Origin: Elusimicrobiota bacterium
GTDB taxonomy: Bacteria > Elusimicrobiota > Elusimicrobia > Elusimicrobiales > UBA9959
Assembly: GCA_026388155.1 (NCBI GenBank)
Contig: JAPLKI010000010.1
Span: 62,001-126,000 of the forward strand
Direction of reading: 5' to 3'
DNA length: 64,000 nucleotides
The stretch's first letter is position 1; each line of letters starts with the position of its first letter. The position numbers were made by a program, and so were the translations under genes. Shown here in pieces: positions 34,625 to 44,309 of this stretch. The notes under the pieces were generated by a model, which worked only from the letters and a program-made list of their open reading frames with translations, searched no databases and was not told the DNA's origin.

Positions 34625-35470
34625 ATGAACAAAGAAAAAGACATGGCCAATTACGCTGTGGTCTTTTTTGTCTTTTTGTCGGCCCTGCTGCTTATTTTTC
34701 CTTCCTCAAAAATAGCCCACAGCGCGCGTATTATCGTAGGTTACAGCCTTAATCCGTCTCTTCATTACGGCTCAAAATACGAGTATTACGCGCGCAATGT
34801 GCCGGAAAATTTTCTGGCGCTGCTGCGCACCGATCAGGAAAACCGCGCACTGAAAGATAAAATAAAAGAGCTTGAAATTTACCGCCAGAGCGCGGCCGCG
34901 GTGTTTGACGAAAACGCCCGTCTTTCCTCGGCGCTCGGGCTTTCGGGCCGCCTGCCCTGGAAAGGCGTATGGGCCCGGGTCATAAATAAGGACCCTTCCG
35001 ACTGGTACGGGTCTTTTTTTATTGACAAGGGGGCCAGGCAGGGGGTGGAGCAAAATGATATGGTCCTTGGGTTTGAGAACGGCCGCGCGGGGCTCGCGGG
35101 GAGGATATTTGAGGTTTCTCCGGACTTTTCAAAAGCGCTGCTGGTAACCAACGATCTGTCTTCTGTCATCTGCTCTCCGGAAAAAGGCGGTTTTACGGCC
35201 CTGGCCGAAGGCAAGGGAACCTGGCTTTTAAAAATGAATTATGTTCCGGAAGATTCCGCTCTGGCTGCCGGAGCCGAGCTTTTCACCTCGGGCGGCGGAT
35301 TGTTGTTTCCCGGGGGAGTGTATCTGGGGCGCGTTATAAAAGTTTATCCAAAAGAATCTTTCATGAATTTTATTACGGCGGATATAACGCCCGCGGTCAA
35401 TGTGAACAATCTAAGGGAAGTGCTCGTAGTCAAGCGGAATTCTCCGTACAGGGAAGAGAAAAGAAAATGA
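34625..35470 (+). CDS. mreC: Rod shape-determining protein MreC
   Basis: 281 residues. One membrane segment (about 10-30), then a coiled coil (NRALKDKIKELEIY) and the extracytoplasmic beta-barrel domain (GARQGVEQNDMVLG, LFTSGGGLLFPGGVYLGRV). It links MreB to PBP2 and RodA. Its end overlaps mreD by 4 bases. Confidence 0.94.
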   Translation: MNKEKDMANYAVVFFVFLSALLLIFPSSKIAHSARIIVGYSLNPSLHYGSKYEYYARNVPENFLALLRTDQENRALKDKIKELEIYRQSAAAVFDENARLSSALGLSGRLPWKGVWARVINKDPSDWYGSFFIDKGARQGVEQNDMVLGFENGRAGLAGRIFEVSPDFSKALLVTNDLSSVICSPEKGGFTALAEGKGTWLLKMNYVPEDSALAAGAELFTSGGGLLFPGGVYLGRVIKVYPKESFMNFITADITPAVNVNNLREVLVVKRNSPYREEKRK

Positions 35471-35946
35471 GATATTTCGGCGATGCCCTGCTGTATCTTT
35501 TAACCGGAGTTTTTTACTGGTGGTGGACGGGGCATTTGTCGCTTTTCGGCACGGCCCCTAATTTTATTTTTCTGGCGGCGTTGAGCGCGGCCGTGATGGC
35601 CCGCCCGGTAAAAGCCATAGCTTACGGTTTTTTTCTTGGCCTGTATCTTGACCTGCTGGGGACCAATATGTTCGGAGCTTACGCGCTCACCTATACATTA
35701 ATGGCTTATTGCGTATATATAGTGAAACGGCATTTTGACATGTCCGCCCCTTTCGCCCAGCTTGTCACGGCGCCGGTTATGTCGGTGGTCTGCATGCTGT
35801 TTTATCAGGTTTTGTCGCTTTCTATGGCTAAAATCAATCCCCTGAGCCTGAAAATTTTTTTGGTTGAGCCTTTCCTGAACGCAGTCGCAGCTCCCGTCGT
35901 TTTTTATGTTTTTTCCCGGCTGAAGAGGAAGTTCGAGATATTATGA
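35467..35946 (+). CDS. mreD: Rod shape-determining protein MreD
   Basis: 159 residues, about five membrane segments, with a typical FFLGLYLDLLG in the third. Starts in the ATGA overlap with mreC. Part of the elongasome membrane complex. Confidence 0.88.
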   Translation: MRYFGDALLYLLTGVFYWWWTGHLSLFGTAPNFIFLAALSAAVMARPVKAIAYGFFLGLYLDLLGTNMFGAYALTYTLMAYCVYIVKRHFDMSAPFAQLVTAPVMSVVCMLFYQVLSLSMAKINPLSLKIFLVEPFLNAVAAPVVFYVFSRLKRKFEIL

Positions 35947-35951
35947 TTGCA

Positions 35952-36040
35952 GCATTATGCGAGGGGCGAGGAGCGAGGGGCGAGAGGTTAGGGAAGGAAT
36001 TTTTGATTTCCCTAACCGCTAGCCCCTATCCCCTTTCGGG
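35952..36040. repeat. Intergenic hairpin, GCGAGGGG/GGTTAGGGAA arms
   Basis: GCGAGGGGCGAGGAGCGAGG then GGTTAGGGAAGGAATT, loop TTTGA, right arm TTCCCTAACCGCTAGCCCCT. The apical AGGTTAGGGAA/TTCCCTAACC stem is perfect over 10 pairs. Between mreD and mrdA. Confidence 0.8.
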
Positions 36041-36049
36041 GATCGCCAT

Positions 36050-37894
36050 ATGATAGATCGCCAAATATCGCAGGAAAGGCTTGATTACCTGTGGATACTC
36101 GCCTATGCGGCGGCCCTGGTATTTTTGCTGCGCCTTATAAACCTGCAGGTGCTCATGGCTTCCCATTATCGCGAAATAGCCGAAAAGAACCGCACCCAGA
36201 TCATAGCCCAGACGGCGCCCCGGGGGCGTATTTTCACCTCGGACGACGTCGCCATGGCAACCAGCAAGCCGTCTTTCAGCCTTATATACTTTCCCGGTCA
36301 GTTAAAAACAAACTCAGAGATCGATGCCCTTGCTTCGGGACTTTCGCGTCATCTCGCGATGTCGTATGAAGATCTGCGCAACACGCTTTATAGAGCCGCC
36401 CGCAGGGAAACGCCGGTGCGTCTGGTGGAAAATCTTTCCTCCAAAACCATGTTTTCTCTTTCCGAGCTGAAAACCATTTATCCCGGAGTGGACATCATAG
36501 TCGAAGCCAGGCGGTTTTATCCCTTCGGCTCCAACCTGTGCCACCTCATCGGCTACATAAGCAAGATGGATGCGCGCGAGTGGAGTGCCCGCGGCAAAGA
36601 TAAAAACTATTTCATGGATTCCCGCGTGGGGAAGACCGGTCTTGAGAAGATTTACGAAAAAGAGCTCAAGGGCCGGGACGGCGGCATTTATCTGGAAGTG
36701 GATTCACGCGGCAAGCTCAGCCGCATCCTTGAAAGCCGGAAATGGGTGCCTGGCTCGGATGTCTACCTGACCATAAACTCAAAAGCCCAGGCGGCCGCCG
36801 AGGCGGGGCTTGCCGCGTCGGCCACCGGCAAGGGGGCCGTGGTGGCGCTGGATCCGCGCTCCGGGGCGGTGCTCGCGCTTGTTTCAATGCCGGAGTACGA
36901 TCCAAACATGTTCGTGGCTTACCAGGATGAGCGCGATCAGGGGAAGCTGAAAAATCTTCCTGAATTCAATGTCGCTTTACAGGGCGCATATCCGCCCGGC
37001 TCGCCCTTCAAGATCATTACCTCGGCGGCATTGCTCGAAACCGGAAAGGTTTCTGTCTCCGAAACTTTTAATTGTCCCGGCTATTACGACGCCGGCAGCA
37101 GGGTATTCAAGTGCTGGCAGAAAAAAGGCCACGGACGAGTCGCTTTTTTGGCCGGTCTTGCCAATTCCTGCGATGTCTATTTTTATAACGCCGGCCTGCG
37201 TGTGGGCCCGCTTAGTATAGAAAAAATGGCCCGGCAGTTCCGGCTGGGGCTGCCCACCGGGATACCGCTGCCCGACGAGAAAGCCGGTAATGTTTTCGGC
37301 CCCAGCAGGAGGGCCGCAAAAAAAAGCTACTGGTTTATCGGCGATACTTTAAATCTTGCCATCGGCCAGGGCGAGACGCTGGTGACCCCCATACAAATGG
37401 CGCTTTTAATGTCCGCGGTGGCAAACGGCGGGATTTTTTACAGGCCCTATTACGTGGACAAAATAGTAAACGGAGAAGGGGAGGCTCTTTACCGCGGCCA
37501 TACCGAGGAACTGAGCCGCCTTAATTTTAAAAATTCCACCTGGGACCTGATCCATCAGGGTTTAAGGCAGGTAGTGGATGAGGGTACGGGGCAGGTCGCC
37601 AAAATAAGCGGCATTGAGGTTTACGGCAAAACCGGCACCGCCCAAAACCCGCAGGGCAAGGACCATGCCTGGTTCGTGGCGTACGCCTCTTTACCAGGCC
37701 AGCCGGCCGAAGTGGCGGTTTCGGTGCTGGTGGAGCACGGCGAACACGGCGCCAGCGCCGCCGCGCCCATAGCCAAAGCGGTGATAGAAGCTTTGTTTAA
37801 GAATAAGCTGCCCTCAAAGACTTATTCCGCGCCCGATCCAAACGGTAAAACCGGGCCGGAGGCTCCGGCCGGGACAGCGCCGGAAGTTGATTAA
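36050..37894 (+). CDS. mrdA: Penicillin-binding protein 2 (elongation transpeptidase)
   Basis: 614 residues, class B PBP that cross-links peptidoglycan during elongation. N-terminal membrane anchor (about 16-35), dimerisation domain (RGRIFTSDDVAMA), transpeptidase with catalytic S318 in SPFK (318-321), the SxN-type motif in NSCDVYFYNAG, and KTGT (527-530). Pro/Gly-rich C-terminal tail. Precedes rodA by 2 bases. No strong SD: GGGGATCGCCAT. Confidence 0.96.
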   Translation: MIDRQISQERLDYLWILAYAAALVFLLRLINLQVLMASHYREIAEKNRTQIIAQTAPRGRIFTSDDVAMATSKPSFSLIYFPGQLKTNSEIDALASGLSRHLAMSYEDLRNTLYRAARRETPVRLVENLSSKTMFSLSELKTIYPGVDIIVEARRFYPFGSNLCHLIGYISKMDAREWSARGKDKNYFMDSRVGKTGLEKIYEKELKGRDGGIYLEVDSRGKLSRILESRKWVPGSDVYLTINSKAQAAAEAGLAASATGKGAVVALDPRSGAVLALVSMPEYDPNMFVAYQDERDQGKLKNLPEFNVALQGAYPPGSPFKIITSAALLETGKVSVSETFNCPGYYDAGSRVFKCWQKKGHGRVAFLAGLANSCDVYFYNAGLRVGPLSIEKMARQFRLGLPTGIPLPDEKAGNVFGPSRRAAKKSYWFIGDTLNLAIGQGETLVTPIQMALLMSAVANGGIFYRPYYVDKIVNGEGEALYRGHTEELSRLNFKNSTWDLIHQGLRQVVDEGTGQVAKISGIEVYGKTGTAQNPQGKDHAWFVAYASLPGQPAEVAVSVLVEHGEHGASAAAPIAKAVIEALFKNKLPSKTYSAPDPNGKTGPEAPAGTAPEVD

Positions 37895-37896
37895 AT

Positions 37897-39237
37897 ATGA
37901 TATTTATCCAGCAGGCAGCGCTGAAAAAAAGCCGTATGGACTGGACGCTTTTTATTTCCGTGCTAGTGCTTCTCACTGTAGGCACGGTGGCGATCGTTTC
38001 TTCCGTGGCCGTTCTGCCCCAGCAGGCAAAGATAGTGAGAACACACTTTATAGCGCTGCCGCTCGCCCTTATCGCGTTTTCCGCGGCATGGAGCCTGAAT
38101 TACCAGATTTTCCAGGACCAGTGGAAATTCGTTTACGGCCTGGTGCTCCTGTCGCTTGCGGCGGTACTGCTGTTCGGCGTGGTGGATAAGGGAGCGCGCT
38201 CATGGTTTCACCTGCCTTTGTTTTCGGTGCAGCCTTCGGAATTCGCGCGCATAGGTCTGATACTCGTGCTTGCCAATTACCTGGATAAGCGCATTTCAAA
38301 GATCCAGGAACTTCCCGTGGTTCTGGGGGCTTTCCTGCTGGCGCTGCCGGTGTTTTTTCTGCTGATAAAGCAGCCGGATTTTTCGGCCATACTGATAACC
38401 CTGCCCATAATACTGATAATGCTTTTTGCCGCGGGAGCCAATATTTCCCATCTCGCGATCATACTCGGTTACAGCTTTATTTCAGGCCTTTTCCCGGTGC
38501 TTTGGGCGCTGATAAATATGAACCCCGAACTGCTGGACAGTCCGCTGATCAATTATTTTTATCACCTGTCTGATTTCGGCTGGAACGCGTTGTTTTTCGT
38601 GGCCGGAACGGGGCTTGCGGCGTATCTGCTGTGGCTGCTTTCCATTAAACTTTATTCGAACATCTCAGGGGTTTATTTCGCGGGAGCCGCCTTGGTCATC
38701 TCTTTAGGGTTTCTCTCCGGAGTAATGGTAAAGCATCAGATGAAAGAATACCAGCAGAAGCGCCTTGAGGTTTTTCTATCGCCGGAGGCTGATCCGCGCG
38801 GCGCCGGATATAATCTCCTGCAGGCGCGCGTGGCCATAGGCTCCGGCGGCATATTCGGGCGCGGTATTTTTTCCGGCACCCAGTCCCGCCTCGGGTTTGT
38901 GCCGGAGCGCCACACTGATTTTATACTGGCTGTTATAGGTGAGGAAATGGGTTTTTGGGGGATGGTGCTGGTGGCGGGGCTTTACGTGCTTGTGCTTCGC
39001 CGCATAAAGCTGGCGGCGGGGCTGGCCCGCGACCGCTTCGGTTACCTTGTAAGCTGCGGTATTTTCGGCATGTTTATGGTGTATTTCTTTATAAATTTCG
39101 GCATGCTTTTGGGACTTATACCTGTGATGGGAGTGCCGCTGCCGCTGTTGTCTTATGGCGGTTCAAATATGGTCGCCACCCTTATGGCGGTGGGTATAGC
39201 GCAGTCCATTTACGCAAGGCGGTATACTTTGGTTTAA
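37897..39237 (+). CDS. rodA: Peptidoglycan glycosyltransferase RodA
   Basis: 446 residues, SEDS family, ten membrane segments. It polymerises glycan strands together with PBP2. Typical GARSWFHLPLFSVQPSEFAR, extracellular RHTDFILAVIGEEMGFWG and C-terminal PVMGVPLPLLSYGGSN with the likely catalytic neighbourhood. Longer than most RodA (about 370-420), with an added helical segment around residues 195-285. Confidence 0.96.
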   Translation: MIFIQQAALKKSRMDWTLFISVLVLLTVGTVAIVSSVAVLPQQAKIVRTHFIALPLALIAFSAAWSLNYQIFQDQWKFVYGLVLLSLAAVLLFGVVDKGARSWFHLPLFSVQPSEFARIGLILVLANYLDKRISKIQELPVVLGAFLLALPVFFLLIKQPDFSAILITLPIILIMLFAAGANISHLAIILGYSFISGLFPVLWALINMNPELLDSPLINYFYHLSDFGWNALFFVAGTGLAAYLLWLLSIKLYSNISGVYFAGAALVISLGFLSGVMVKHQMKEYQQKRLEVFLSPEADPRGAGYNLLQARVAIGSGGIFGRGIFSGTQSRLGFVPERHTDFILAVIGEEMGFWGMVLVAGLYVLVLRRIKLAAGLARDRFGYLVSCGIFGMFMVYFFINFGMLLGLIPVMGVPLPLLSYGGSNMVATLMAVGIAQSIYARRYTLV

Positions 39238-39248
39238 AATGTCAGTGA

Positions 39249-39339
39249 TTAGACAGTGGATAGTGGAGAGTAGATAGTGTAGAGAACATAATGGAACTCC
39301 TCAAACGCTCTACACTCTCAACTCTACACTCTAAACTAT
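39249..39339. repeat. Intergenic hairpin, GTGTAGAG/CTCTACAC arms
   Basis: Left arm AGTGGATAGTGGAGAGTAGA and TAGTGTAGAG, apex ATGGAACTCCTC, right arm CGCTCTACACTCTCAACTCT and ACACTCTAAAC. Long and well matched. Confidence 0.8.
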
Positions 39340-39358
39340 AATTTGGCTTTTAACTCTT

Positions 39359-40036
39359 ATGGAAAACGGCCCCAAGTCCCGGATACGGCTTAAATTCGCA
39401 CGGCTCAAAGAGGCAAGTTCACTTACCCATTTGGAGCAGATAAGGGCGTTTCGTACAATAGCTCTGTCTTGCGGGCTTAAGTGCCGGCCCGCCAAGGTCG
39501 GCAGGAGTGCGGCGCCTAAAATGTCGTTCGGGCCGGCCATTTCCGTGGGCTATGAGAGCACATGCGAATATGCAGATCTTTACCTGGAGGAATTTGTAAA
39601 AGCCGAAACCGCCGGCGAAAAGGTGGCGGCACTCGACAGCGGCCGCTTCAGGCTGCTTGAGGCCAGGCGTATTCCCATGTTTTTCCCGTCCATAGAGGCG
39701 GGGGTGAACGCAGTCGAATACCTGCTTGAGGGCGGCCTGCCGGATGGATTTTCCCAGGGCGCAGTGGACCGCTTCCTGGAACTTAAAAGCGCAGTTTACG
39801 AAAAAGTAAAGCCCTCGGGCGAGAAGAAGTCCGTGGACGCCCGGCCTCTGGTGATCGAGGCCGTGTACGAACAACAGCGGGGGGCGCTGAAGCTTGTGCT
39901 GGCGCTGGGACCGGGGCGAAATATCAAGCCTGAGGCCGTGCTAAGCCTTATGGCGGGCGGCCCGACGGTCCCTGCGCGGATAGTGAGGAAGGAATTACTC
40001 TGGTTGAATTCCCAAGGCGTGCTGGAGGTTTTTTAG
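39359..40036 (+). CDS. DUF2344 protein, radical-SAM-associated
   Basis: 225 residues. Starts SRIRLKFARLKEASSLTHLE and has CRPAKVGRSAAPKMSFGPAISVG split over residues 45-70, matching the DUF2344 (TIGR03936) family. This domain usually sits fused to or beside a radical SAM protein and close to RNase G. Here it stands alone, directly upstream of rng, with no radical SAM partner in the window. Function unknown. ATG 39359 has no clear SD but TATAAT lies at 39337-39342. Confidence 0.8.
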   Translation: MENGPKSRIRLKFARLKEASSLTHLEQIRAFRTIALSCGLKCRPAKVGRSAAPKMSFGPAISVGYESTCEYADLYLEEFVKAETAGEKVAALDSGRFRLLEARRIPMFFPSIEAGVNAVEYLLEGGLPDGFSQGAVDRFLELKSAVYEKVKPSGEKKSVDARPLVIEAVYEQQRGALKLVLALGPGRNIKPEAVLSLMAGGPTVPARIVRKELLWLNSQGVLEVF

Positions 40037-40140
40037 AGGAGATTACAGCGATGGTGAAGAGATGGCCGCAATAAGTAAAGGCTGTCCTGCTCCTTGTGTT
40101 TTGTTATCGCCGTGATCTATGCAGCAATCGCTGTGATCAA
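40037..40140. repeat. Intergenic hairpin, GATTACAGCGAT / ATCGCTGTGATC arms
   Basis: Left arm AGGAGATTACAGCGATGGTG, right arm TTATCGCCGTGATCTATGCA and GCAATCGCTGTGATC. Separates DUF2344 from rng. Confidence 0.7.
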
Positions 40141-40166
40141 GTTGTATTATAAGGAGAATGGAATTT

Positions 40167-41618
40167 ATGAGCAATGAAAACAAGATAAACAAGGAAATAT
40201 TCGCCAATACGTCTTTTGAAGAAACGCGCATAGCGATACTTGACGACGGCAAGCTTTCGGAACTTTTCTGGGAGCGGCGCTCCAGTTCCAATATAGTGGG
40301 CAACATTTACAAGGCTGTGGTGGAAAATGTGCTGCCCGGCATTTCAAGCGCATTCATGAATATCGGCCTCGAAAAAAACGCCTATATCTATATTTCGGAC
40401 GTGTTGGGCGGGCAGAGGGATCCTATAGACCGGCTGCTTAAAAAAGACCAGGAAGTGATGGTGCAGGTGACTAAAGACGCCATAAGCACCAAGGGCATGA
40501 AAGTGACCATGGATGTTTCCCTGCCCGGCCGTTATCTGGTGTTGACTCCCTTCCAGGAATTCGTGGGCGTGTCGAAGAACATAGAAAACAACGAGGAGCG
40601 CAAGCGGCTGTCGGAGATAATCAAAAAAATAGCCGAGAGCAATAATCTGGGAAAAAACGGCTGCATCGTGCGCACCGAGTCCGAGGGAGCGAGCGAGACC
40701 GAACTGGAAAGGGAATTGAAGTACCTCATCCGCCTCTGGGACGGGGTTCAGAAAAGATTTGAAACTTCAAAGCCGCCCTGCCTGCTGCATAAAGACATAG
40801 ACCTGACCCTGCAGGTGGCCCGCGACATATTCTCCGATGACGCCTCAATTTATATGCTGGACAACAAGGACGATTTTCACAATGTCACGGATTTCGTTTC
40901 CAAGCTTTCGCCAGGCCTGAAGGAGCGGGTAAAGCTGTATGACGCTAAAACGCCCATATTCAAGGCGTTCAATATCGAAAAAGCCATTGAAGAGCTGCGC
41001 AAAGTAAAGGTGGAACTGGCCAATGGCGGCAGCATCATCATACAGGAAGCCGAATCGCTGTGCGCCATAGACGTGAATACCGGCCGCTACACCGGTTCCA
41101 AGTCGCAGGAAGAAACTGTCACCGCCACCAATATTGAAGCCGCCCAGGAAGTGGCCAGGCAGCTGCGCCTGCGCAATATCGGCGGCATCATAGTGATAGA
41201 TTTCATAGATATGAAAAAGGCCTCGAACCGGCACAAGGTGGTGGACACCCTTGAATATGCGGTCAGGCGCGACCGCGCAAAGATCCGTATACTGCCCATA
41301 ACCCGCCTGGGGCTGGTGGAAATGACGAGAGAAAGAAAAAGAGAGAGCACTTTCAGCCTGCTTACCGAGGAGTGCAAGGAATGCCACGGCTCCGGCCGCG
41401 TACTCTCAAGTGAAAGCGTCAGAATAAAGATCCAGCGCGAAATACAAAACCTCACCCTTGGCCGGCCGGGCGGAAACCTGCGCGTGGTGGTGCATCCGCT
41501 GCTTGTGGATATACTTAAAAAAAGGCAGGACATGATGGAAAAAAATGTGCATCGCAGCATAAAGATTTTTTCCGACCCGCAGCTGACCTGGGAGGATTAC
41601 AGGATAATATTGGAGTAA
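40167..41618 (+). CDS. rng: Ribonuclease G/E family endoribonuclease
   Basis: 483 residues. Endonuclease for rRNA maturation and mRNA decay. N-terminal S1 domain (NIVGNIYKAVVENVLPGISS), catalytic DNase I-like part with metal-binding Asp in CAIDVNTGRYTG and IVIDFIDMKK, and a zinc-link CKECHGSGR. No long C-terminal scaffold, so RNase G type. ATG 40167 is 10 bases after AAGGAG; ATG 40158 is too close. Confidence 0.95.
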   Translation: MSNENKINKEIFANTSFEETRIAILDDGKLSELFWERRSSSNIVGNIYKAVVENVLPGISSAFMNIGLEKNAYIYISDVLGGQRDPIDRLLKKDQEVMVQVTKDAISTKGMKVTMDVSLPGRYLVLTPFQEFVGVSKNIENNEERKRLSEIIKKIAESNNLGKNGCIVRTESEGASETELERELKYLIRLWDGVQKRFETSKPPCLLHKDIDLTLQVARDIFSDDASIYMLDNKDDFHNVTDFVSKLSPGLKERVKLYDAKTPIFKAFNIEKAIEELRKVKVELANGGSIIIQEAESLCAIDVNTGRYTGSKSQEETVTATNIEAAQEVARQLRLRNIGGIIVIDFIDMKKASNRHKVVDTLEYAVRRDRAKIRILPITRLGLVEMTRERKRESTFSLLTEECKECHGSGRVLSSESVRIKIQREIQNLTLGRPGGNLRVVVHPLLVDILKKRQDMMEKNVHRSIKIFSDPQLTWEDYRIILE

Positions 41619-41656
41619 GAAATGTGAATAGCGAATGGCGAATCGTAAATATCGAG
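41619..41656. repeat. GCGAATGG-type repeat fragment
   Basis: GTGAATAGCGAATGGCGAATCG, a single arm of the GCGAATAG family, in the rng-amidase gap. Confidence 0.6.
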
Positions 41657-41668
41657 AGGTGTATTTTT

Positions 41669-43273
41669 ATGCTAAAACGGATAATGTTTTGCATTCTTGC
41701 GGCGGCGGTATTGTGCGCACCGGCGTGGGCCAGGATGGATGAAATTTCGTACATGAAGAACGGGGTTTACTCGGGCAAGATAGGAACATACAGCCTGGGA
41801 GGGAAGCTTTACCTGGACGCGTCAAAGGCTTCCAAGCTGATCGGAGGCAAAGAATATTGGTATCCCGTTTCCGGGCGGCTTATGCTGCAGATACGGGGCA
41901 GTAAAGTGGTGTTCGCGATTAAAAACGACGTCGTTTCCTTAAACGATGAGAAAACGGTGTTCTCAAGTCCCATGATAGTGCGCGGGGGCAGGGCCTTCCT
42001 GTCCATGGACTTCTTCGTTTCTAAATACTTCGCCAAAGCCTTCGGTTTCGCGCTGAGCTATAATCCGGGCACCGGCGTTCTGTCGGCTCAGCGTAAGATC
42101 AACATCACTTCCGTTAATTATTTCTCCTATCAGGATAAAACCAGGGTGGTGGTTTACATGGAGGAACCTCTTGGCTACCAGACTTCGCAGAAAGAAAATA
42201 ATTTATTCGCCATCACCGTGCCGGAAGGCGTTATAGCCTCGGAGGAAAAAATAAATATAGGCGACGGGGTGGTTAAAACCGTGGACCTTTTTCAGGAAAA
42301 TAAAATGGTCCGCATCGTGATAACCCCTGACGATAATTTCGGCCATCCGGCTTCTTTCAGACTTTCAAATCCTTCGCGCCTGGTTTTTGATATAACCAAG
42401 GCGGAGCATTCGGTGGCCCAGTCCATAGGGGCGCCCGGCGGCGCGCCGGCAGGTCCCTCCATGGCCGGGCAGGTCCCGCTTGAAATAAGCCCCGACACAG
42501 CTACCGCAGAAGGGGAAGCTCCCCGGGGTTTTGCCGTTTCCACGCAGGCGTCACAAGTAAATATTCCGGACAGGATGGTGCTTGAGAAGACCGGCACCAA
42601 GAGAATAGTGATAGACGCGGGCCACGGCGGCAAGGATGCCGGCGGCAGAAGGGCCTTCGGTCTCAAGGAAAAAGAGATCAACCTGCTGGTGGCAAAGGAA
42701 CTTTATTCCCTTTTCAGTGAAAACCCCATGTTTGACGCGCTCCTTACCAGGACCTCCGATATCTTTATACCGCTTTCCGAGCGCTCCCGCATCGCCAACG
42801 AGTTCAAGGCTGATATTTTTATTTCCATACACGCTAACGCTTCACGGGACAGGCGGGAGAAGGGTTTTGAAGTGTATTTCATGTCTGAAAAAGCTTCAGA
42901 CCCCGGGGCGGCCGAAGTGGCGGATTTTGAAAACTCCGTGATCGGCCTTGAAGACGGAGAGCAGCGGCCCGACCCCGCGTCGCTGCTGCTGCATTCGCTC
43001 GCGAGAAATGAATACGTAAACGAGGGCAGCAAGCTTGCCGGCCTTATTTCAAAGGAAATGGAAAAAAGCACGCCGTTCTCAAACCGCAATGTCAAGCAGG
43101 CGGCGTTTTACGTCCTGCGGGGCACCTACACGCCGGGGATATTGGTGGAAATCGGCTTTATGAGCAATCCGCACGACCAAAAAAACATGAATGACAAAAA
43201 GATCCGGGCAAAAATGGCCGCCGCGATATACAAAGGAGTGCTGAAATACGCGGAAATGAAAGGCTGGAAATAG
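41669..43273 (+). CDS. N-acetylmuramoyl-L-alanine amidase
   Basis: 534 residues from ATG 41669, where the signal peptide begins (MLKRIMFCILAAAVLCAPAW); an earlier in-frame ATG at 41624 lies in the repeat. Copper-amine-oxidase-N-like beta region (about 28-140), AMIN-type domain (about 148-255), Pro/Ala linker, then Amidase_3 with zinc and catalytic residues H319 (DAGHGG), E336, H388 (IHANAS) and E494 (VEIGFMSN). It cleaves the stem peptide from peptidoglycan in the periplasm, for cell separation. Confidence 0.94.
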   Translation: MLKRIMFCILAAAVLCAPAWARMDEISYMKNGVYSGKIGTYSLGGKLYLDASKASKLIGGKEYWYPVSGRLMLQIRGSKVVFAIKNDVVSLNDEKTVFSSPMIVRGGRAFLSMDFFVSKYFAKAFGFALSYNPGTGVLSAQRKINITSVNYFSYQDKTRVVVYMEEPLGYQTSQKENNLFAITVPEGVIASEEKINIGDGVVKTVDLFQENKMVRIVITPDDNFGHPASFRLSNPSRLVFDITKAEHSVAQSIGAPGGAPAGPSMAGQVPLEISPDTATAEGEAPRGFAVSTQASQVNIPDRMVLEKTGTKRIVIDAGHGGKDAGGRRAFGLKEKEINLLVAKELYSLFSENPMFDALLTRTSDIFIPLSERSRIANEFKADIFISIHANASRDRREKGFEVYFMSEKASDPGAAEVADFENSVIGLEDGEQRPDPASLLLHSLARNEYVNEGSKLAGLISKEMEKSTPFSNRNVKQAAFYVLRGTYTPGILVEIGFMSNPHDQKNMNDKKIRAKMAAAIYKGVLKYAEMKGWK

Positions 43274-43276
43274 ATG

Positions 43277-43331
43277 GGATCAGGAATTAAAGATTAGAGA
43301 TTAGGTACAATAAACTTACATCACTTGATCC
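43277..43331. repeat. Weak AAAGATTAGAGATTAG repeat before murI
   Basis: GGATCAGGAATTAAAGATTA with a distant CACTTGATCC complement. The unit resembles that at 63600-63692. Weak evidence. Confidence 0.4.
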
Positions 43332-43361
43332 TTGCGGCAGGGAGTGAAAAGGGATTGATTT

Positions 43362-44273
43362 ATGAGCGGTAAAAGCAATGATCGGGCCATTGGCATTTTT
43401 GACTCCGGCCTTGGGGGGCTTACAGTCTTCAAAGCGGTAAGAAAACTGCTGCCGGAGGAAAACCTTGTTTATTTCGGGGACACGGCAAGGGTACCTTACG
43501 GCACCAAGTCAAAGGAAACAGTAATAGCTTTTTCAAAAGAAGTGGCCGCCTATTTACTGTCAAAGGATATAAAATTGCTTATAGTGGCATGCAATACGGC
43601 TTCTTCGCTCGCTCTCGCGGAGATAAGGAAAATTTCAGAGGTTCCTGTGATCGGCGTTATAGAGCCGGGGGTAAATGAGGCCCTTGCCGGGTCACGTCCG
43701 GTTGCGGACCGCGCGTCAGGGGCGGAGCAGGCTGTTCCCGCGAAACGCGTTCTGGTAATAGGCACTTCCGCCACCGTGAACAGCCGGGCTTACTCTATTG
43801 CCATTAAGAAAAAGGACCGCCGTATTTTCACCGCTGAAAAGGCCTGTCCTCTTTTAGTGCCGCTGGCGGAAGAGGGCTGGTGTTCAGGCAGTATAGCCGC
43901 CTTAGCGGTTGAAAAATATCTTGGCCCGCAGAGAAAAAAACATTTTGACACCGTGATACTCGGCTGCACGCATTATCCGCTGCTTAAAAAAACCATTTCA
44001 GCCGCGTTTGGCTCCGAAGTGAGGGTTGTGGATTCGGCCATGGCCGCCGCCCGGGGGGCGAAGGCGATGCTTGAGGCTGAAGGCCTGTTTAGGCATCCAG
44101 CCGCCAGTTTCGAAACAGGGAAGTTCCTCCAGCGCCGGGCCATCGGGCGCGGGGGGCATGCCGTAAAGGGCAGAAGCGAATTTATAGTCAGCGACGCGCC
44201 TGAAAAATTCAAGGCCCTGGCTTTAAAACTGCTTAAAATAAAAACAGGCAATGTGAAAGTAAAGCGGTTTTGA
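43362..44273 (+). CDS. murI: Glutamate racemase
   Basis: 303 residues. Makes D-glutamate for peptidoglycan. IGIFDSGLGGLTV at the start, catalytic cysteines C77 (ACNTASS) and C202 (LGCTHYP). An insertion of about 15 residues (near 109-128, SRPVADRASGAEQAVPA) is unusual, and a C-terminal extension makes it longer than the typical 265. No strong SD. Confidence 0.95.
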   Translation: MSGKSNDRAIGIFDSGLGGLTVFKAVRKLLPEENLVYFGDTARVPYGTKSKETVIAFSKEVAAYLLSKDIKLLIVACNTASSLALAEIRKISEVPVIGVIEPGVNEALAGSRPVADRASGAEQAVPAKRVLVIGTSATVNSRAYSIAIKKKDRRIFTAEKACPLLVPLAEEGWCSGSIAALAVEKYLGPQRKKHFDTVILGCTHYPLLKKTISAAFGSEVRVVDSAMAAARGAKAMLEAEGLFRHPAASFETGKFLQRRAIGRGGHAVKGRSEFIVSDAPEKFKALALKLLKIKTGNVKVKRF

Positions 44274-44309
44274 TATAACCGCTCACTCGAGGGGTTCTTA
44301 GGAGGTAAC

